A stretch of DNA of 64,000 bases. It comes from Myxococcales bacterium. GTDB taxonomy: Bacteria > Myxococcota_A > Polyangia > Nannocystales > Nannocystaceae. Below the pieces are notes generated by a model. It did not search any database and was not told where the DNA came from. It saw nothing but the letters and a program-made list of their open reading frames with translations. The DNA is taken from NCBI GenBank assembly GCA_020633315.1, contig JACKDV010000011.1, forward strand, positions 196,079-260,078. Direction: 5' to 3'. Positions within the stretch are counted from its first letter, which is position 1. Each line of letters opens with the position of its first letter. Shown one piece after another: positions 63,858 to 64,000 of the stretch. The translations under genes and the position numbers were made by a program.

Positions 63858-64000
63858 ATGCTGAACATCGACATCCTCCTGCGCAAGCTCGGCCTACTCG
63901 CCACCGCCGGACTGCTGGCCACCTTCGGCCTCTCGGCCTGCGACACCTCGAGCGGCGACCAAGGCATCGCGCGCGACGGCACGGCCGACGAGGACGACGA
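63858..64000 (+). CDS. Lipoprotein, C-terminus outside window
   Basis: The first 47 residues are visible. A hydrophobic signal (LGLLATAGLLATFGLSAC) ends at Cys28 in a good lipobox, followed by polar, Asp/Ser/Gly-rich sequence (DTSSGDQGIARDG) typical of the linker after a lipidated cysteine. The frame runs off the right edge and the mature domain is not seen. A PmrA/QseB-like direct repeat and TAGGAC lie upstream, so it is a candidate target of the neighbouring OmpR-family response regulator. Confidence 0.7.
   Translation, partial: MLNIDILLRKLGLLATAGLLATFGLSACDTSSGDQGIARDGTADEDD

Overview
This window is very G+C-rich, densely coded bacterial DNA. Several signs point to the Myxococcota, probably the Nannocystis/Plesiocystis side, although no rRNA or tRNA was seen to prove it. 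These signs are two Ser/Thr protein kinases (one with the HRDVSPTN catalytic loop common in myxobacteria), a secreted protein ending in a MYXO-CTERM-like tail, lipoproteins with Thr/Pro/Asn/Ser-rich linkers, and a double-M16 lipoprotein peptidase. I see no phage, IS element, CRISPR array or integration scar; this looks like ordinary chromosome with accessory cassettes.

Layout. 1-4520 (minus): a partial HExxH protein, a protein resembling the oomycete transglutaminase elicitors, and malic enzyme MaeB. 4645-7264 (minus): a tightly coupled SAM methyltransferase / RNA ligase / HD-polynucleotide kinase operon, a probable RNA-repair cassette. 7589-14100: a Ser/Thr kinase fused to a degenerate receiver domain, two envelope proteins of unknown role, and the M16 peptidase. 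14331-19671: agmatinase plus deoxyhypusine-synthase-like enzyme (polyamines), MFS transporter, TerB-like protein, a block of 42-bp palindromic repeats, and a lipoprotein methyltransferase. 19826-26294: a membrane Ser/Thr kinase, a low-molecular-weight phosphatase overlapping a fructosamine kinase (protein deglycation), and a DUF6765-like pair. 26391-39711: an eight-gene minus-strand operon (SDR, hydrolase, GH3 ligase, enolase-superfamily enzyme, ACP, AMP-ligase, UbiD decarboxylase, flavoprotein) beside lysine 6-aminotransferase and a flippase, which together look like an undescribed small-molecule pathway. 39875-49835: a lipoprotein, a divergent pair of radical-SAM proteins (one with two radical-SAM cores), a MYXO-CTERM protein, an App1-like phosphatase, a beta-propeller lipoprotein and a CoA-binding protein. 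49976-58957: two GNAT acetyltransferases, topoisomerase IV (parC-parE), cysC, ppk2 and a primary-type sigma factor. 59073-64000: an LspA-like membrane protein, a YigZ/IMPACT protein, an acetoacetate decarboxylase-like enzyme, a two-component system, a possibly broken FG-GAP gene and the start of a lipoprotein gene.

Regulation. Many genes that stand first in their transcription unit carry a TAnnnT hexamer only 7-12 nt before the start codon and lack a convincing Shine-Dalgarno sequence. This suggests that leaderless or near-leaderless transcription is common here, and I used it to choose several starts. Possible regulator sites include a GAAC-N4-GTTC palindrome at 7484 and 11-bp direct repeats of the OmpR/PmrA type near the two-component system.

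The most notable candidates for new biology are the RNA-repair cassette with its coupled methyltransferase, the GH3/ACP/UbiD/enolase-superfamily operon, and the back-to-back radical-SAM pair. All functions are inferred from reading the sequence; no database search was run.
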